Source: an uncultured Collinsella sp. (GTDB lineage Bacteria > Actinomycetota > Coriobacteriia > Coriobacteriales > Coriobacteriaceae). From it: a DNA stretch of 8,724 nt. Below, piece by piece: positions 6,582-8,724 of the stretch. The position numbers were made by a program, and so were the translations under genes. Numbering within the stretch: the first letter of the stretch is position 1; every line of letters begins with the position of its first letter. The DNA is taken from assembly GCA_900553165.1 (NCBI GenBank), contig USCN01000047.1, positions 1 through 8,724 on the forward strand, written 5' to 3'. The notes below the pieces were generated by a model. It saw only the letters and a program-made list of their open reading frames with translations, did not search any database and was not told where the DNA came from.

Positions 6582-6635
6582 CGCACGCCATGCATTAGTT
6601 TAGCGGTTTGTTGTATCGAGCAGCCCATCGCAGCC

Positions 6636-8177
6636 CTACTGTGCGGTACTGAGCGAGCGCCTGACTGCATCACGCCAGCCCGCAAGGTTTTGTTCGCGGC
6701 GCTCGGCGGACATGTGGGGAAGGAAGGTCCTAACGATCTGGGCATTTTGCTCCAGCTCTTCTAGGTCTTCCCAATAGCCGACGGCAAGACCCGCCAAGTA
6801 CGCGGCACCGATTGCCGTGGTCTCCACCGTCTCGCATTGCAGCACGGGGATATCCAGCAGGTCGGCCTGGAATTGCATGATGAACTCGTTGCGCGAGGCA
6901 CCGCCATCGACAGACAGGCGCTCAATCGAAAGCCCCACGTCCTGCTCCATGGCGCGCAACACGTCGTAGCTCTGATATGCCATGGATTCGCAGGCGGCAC
7001 GTACGATGGTCGCACGGCTCGAGGCGCCGGTCAGACCGCACACGATACCGCGGGCATGCGGGTCCCACCAGGGAGCACCCAAACCCGCAAAGGCGGGAAC
7101 GAAGTAGCAGCCCTCGTTGTCGCTAATCGAAGCGGCGAGTTGTGCCGACTCGCTCACGCTCGAGATGATGCCCATGTTGTTGCGAAGCCAGTTCATCGTT
7201 GAGCCGGCGGCAAAAATAGAGCCCTCGAGCGCATAGCTGACTTTGCCGTCCGCAGCGATACCGATGGTGGAGACCAGGCCATTCTTGGATTCGACGATCT
7301 CGTCGCCGGTGTTCATGAGCATAAAGCAGCCCGTGCCATAGGTGTTTTTGGTCTGACCGGGACGGAAACAGCAGTGGCCGAACAGCGATGCCTGCTGGTC
7401 GCCCGCCACACCCATGATGGGCGGCATGTTGGTCATGATGTCGCTCGCGACGCGGCCGTAGTCGCCCGAGCTCCAGCGAACCTCGGGCATCATGGAACGT
7501 GGAACGTCAAAGAGTGCCAGCAGGTCGTCGTCCCAATCGAGCGTATGGATATTAAAGAGTGCCGTGCGGCTGGCATTGGTGTAGTCGGTGGCAAAGACCT
7601 GGCCGCCGGTGAGGTTGTAGATGAGCCAGGTGTCGATGGTGCCAAACATGAGGTCGCCCGCCGCCGCGCTCTCGCGTGCGCCGTCGACGTTGTCGAGAAT
7701 CCACTGCACCTTGGAGGCCGAGAAATACGGGTCGAGCGTGAGTCCCGTGCGGGAGCGCACCAGCCCTTCTGCGCCCTGCTCGACAAGCTCGTCGATCAGA
7801 GGTGCGGTACGGCGGCACTGCCATACGATGGCGTTATAGATCGGCTGACCGCTCACACGGTCCCAGACCACCGTGGTCTCGCGCTGGTTGGAGATGCCGA
7901 TGGCGGCAATGCGGTCGGAGTGGATACCGCTCTTAAACTGGACTTCCATCATGACCGCGATCTGGCTGGCAAGGACCGCCATGGGGTCTTGCTCTACCCA
8001 ACCGGGACGCGGAAAACTCGTTTTTACGCTGCGACGTGCCTGCGCGACGATGCAGCCGTACTCGTCGACGATGGTCGCAAGTACCGAGGTGGTGCCGCAG
8101 TCGAGCGCCATGATGTAGGAACCGCCAAAGTCAAACGAGGCATCTTCCATGCCCAGGCTGCCCAGATTCAACGACAT
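6636..8177 (-). CDS. glpK: Glycerol kinase (FGGY family)
   Basis: This enzyme phosphorylates glycerol with ATP to sn-glycerol 3-phosphate, feeding glycolysis and lipid synthesis. It is 513 residues long (E. coli GlpK is 502). It has the FGGY N-terminal phosphate loop ALDCGTTS (24-31), the glycerol-binding R99-E100 in SNQRETT, the WQCRRT motif (119-124), Y151 in LDPYFSASK, D260-Q261 in GVAGDQQAS, NTYGTGCFMLMNTG (278-291), and the C-terminal ATPase signature VDGGASRNEFIMQFQADLL (423-441). The glycerol contacts R, E, Y and D of the E. coli enzyme are all kept. It carries about 15 extra N-terminal residues, and Cys replaces the usual Gln in the phosphate loop. The ATG at 8177 is supported by AAAGG 8 nt upstream; M10 has no ribosome site. 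It lies 13 bp after tsaC, so cotranscription is likely. No glpF or glpO/D is in view. Confidence 0.95.
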   Translation of the reverse strand: MSLNLGSLGMEDASFDFGGSYIMALDCGTTSVLATIVDEYGCIVAQARRSVKTSFPRPGWVEQDPMAVLASQIAVMMEVQFKSGIHSDRIAAIGISNQRETTVVWDRVSGQPIYNAIVWQCRRTAPLIDELVEQGAEGLVRSRTGLTLDPYFSASKVQWILDNVDGARESAAAGDLMFGTIDTWLIYNLTGGQVFATDYTNASRTALFNIHTLDWDDDLLALFDVPRSMMPEVRWSSGDYGRVASDIMTNMPPIMGVAGDQQASLFGHCCFRPGQTKNTYGTGCFMLMNTGDEIVESKNGLVSTIGIAADGKVSYALEGSIFAAGSTMNWLRNNMGIISSVSESAQLAASISDNEGCYFVPAFAGLGAPWWDPHARGIVCGLTGASSRATIVRAACESMAYQSYDVLRAMEQDVGLSIERLSVDGGASRNEFIMQFQADLLDIPVLQCETVETTAIGAAYLAGLAVGYWEDLEELEQNAQIVRTFLPHMSAERREQNLAGWRDAVRRSLSTAQ

Positions 8178-8190
8178 CGCTTAAACCTTT

Positions 8191-8724
8191 CTATTGCATC
8201 GGGTCGGACAGGACCCGTTCGATCTCTGATGCGGGAAGTGCGCCTTGGCGCAGGATCTGGAGCCCGCCGTGCTGAAACGACACGATGGTCGAGGCGTCGC
8301 GACACGGGGTCTCACCGGCGTCGACGGCAACATCGACCCCCTCCAGGATGCGACCCTCGACGGCGGCAAAGGGCGCGCCGTGCGTGTTGGCGCTCGTACA
8401 GGCAAGGGGGCTGCCGCAGGCGCGAATGAGCGCTTGGACCACGGGAGAGGCCGAAGCGCGCAGGGCCACGGTGTCGTCGGCAGCGCGCATAAAGGTCGGC
8501 ACACAGGGAGCTGCCTTGACCACGATAGTCAGGGCTCCCGGCCAGCATCGTCGCGCGAGTATGCGGGCATCTTCCGGGATATCCACGCCATAGCGATCGA
8601 GTGCTTCGACGCCATCGACCAGCCAAGCGACGGTTTGCGTGAGCTCACGTTGCTTGAGAGTGAAGATACGGCGATAGCCGGTGCCGAGCGCAGGAACTGC
8701 GGCGCCATTGACGGCAGCCTGCGG
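8191..8724 (-). CDS. tsaC: Threonylcarbamoyl-AMP synthase, YrdC domain (5' end outside window)
   Basis: This enzyme makes threonylcarbamoyl-AMP from threonine, bicarbonate and ATP, the first step of the universal t6A37 modification of ANN-decoding tRNAs. The last 177 codons are present, in frame from base 8724. Visible YrdC motifs are the IFTLKQR stretch (KxR, about residues 20-26 of the visible part), WPGALTIVV, DDTVALRAS, the SAN motif in SPLACTSANTHGAP, and a C-terminal DAST core (DAGETPCRDASTIVSF). The PTDTVYGLG-like N-terminal motif should lie just outside the window. It ends right after the YrdC domain with no Sua5 extension, so it is the short TsaC type. The segment before the KxR motif is Ala-rich and looks longer than usual. 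It ends 13 bp before glpK, whose ribosome site directly follows the TAG stop. Confidence 0.9.
   Translation of the reverse strand, partial: PQAAVNGAAVPALGTGYRRIFTLKQRELTQTVAWLVDGVEALDRYGVDIPEDARILARRCWPGALTIVVKAAPCVPTFMRAADDTVALRASASPVVQALIRACGSPLACTSANTHGAPFAAVEGRILEGVDVAVDAGETPCRDASTIVSFQHGGLQILRQGALPASEIERVLSDPMQ

Noticed and set aside
7374..8429. A 351-codon plus-strand frame across the glpK-tsaC junction
   Set aside because: It is antisense to two recognised genes and has no protein-like pattern.
1..8724. CRISPR array, tRNA or rRNA gene, insertion sequence, phage or defence genes
   Set aside because: No tandem spaced repeats, cloverleaf, transposase or integrase motifs are visible on either strand. 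Nearly all of the sequence is accounted for by housekeeping genes.

Overview
This window is a high-GC bacterial chromosome segment in which every supported gene lies on the minus strand. Transcription therefore runs from high to low coordinates: tsaC (5' end outside the window), glpK, upp, then the F1Fo-ATP synthase operon atpI-atpB-atpE-atpF-atpH-atpA-atpG-atpD (3' part of atpD outside the window). The protein sequences look like a high-GC Gram-positive. The gene order (tsaC/ywlC ... upp-atpI) resembles that of Bacillus. My best guess is a Coriobacteriia actinobacterium of the Collinsella type. This comes from recalled family sequences, not from a search.

Region 8724-6513: the YrdC-domain enzyme TsaC (tRNA t6A synthesis) is followed after 13 bp by glycerol kinase glpK, probably one transcript. 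A 123-bp spacer rich in short hairpins precedes upp, the uracil phosphoribosyltransferase that salvages uracil to UMP.

Region 5864-5595: this 270-bp spacer is the only sizeable gap. It holds a GC-rich hairpin just after upp (candidate terminator), an imperfect nested inverted repeat, and a good sigma-70-type promoter (TTGTAC, 16 bp, TACAAT) about 45 bp upstream of atpI. I see no gene in it.

Region 5594-1: the ATP synthase operon is tightly packed. The atpF/atpH genes overlap by 11 bp, and atpH/atpA and atpG/atpD are joined by TAATG stop-start overlaps. The exception is a 124-bp hairpin-rich spacer before atpE, the gene whose product is needed in many copies per complex. The encoded enzyme is a proton-type F-ATPase: atpB, atpE and atpF form the membrane rotor, stator channel and stalk, atpH joins stalk to head, and atpA, atpG and atpD build the catalytic head.

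The region is essentially housekeeping and I found no evidence of a new multi-gene system. The items worth a second look are a secretory signal peptide on AtpF, an AtpH shortened in its N-terminal domain, a 12-residue insertion in AtpA just before Walker B, a minimal 64-residue AtpE, a GlpK with altered nucleotide-site residues and no HPr-phosphorylatable histidine, glpK placed inside a conserved ywlC...upp-atp neighbourhood, and structured RNA spacers before atpE and upp.
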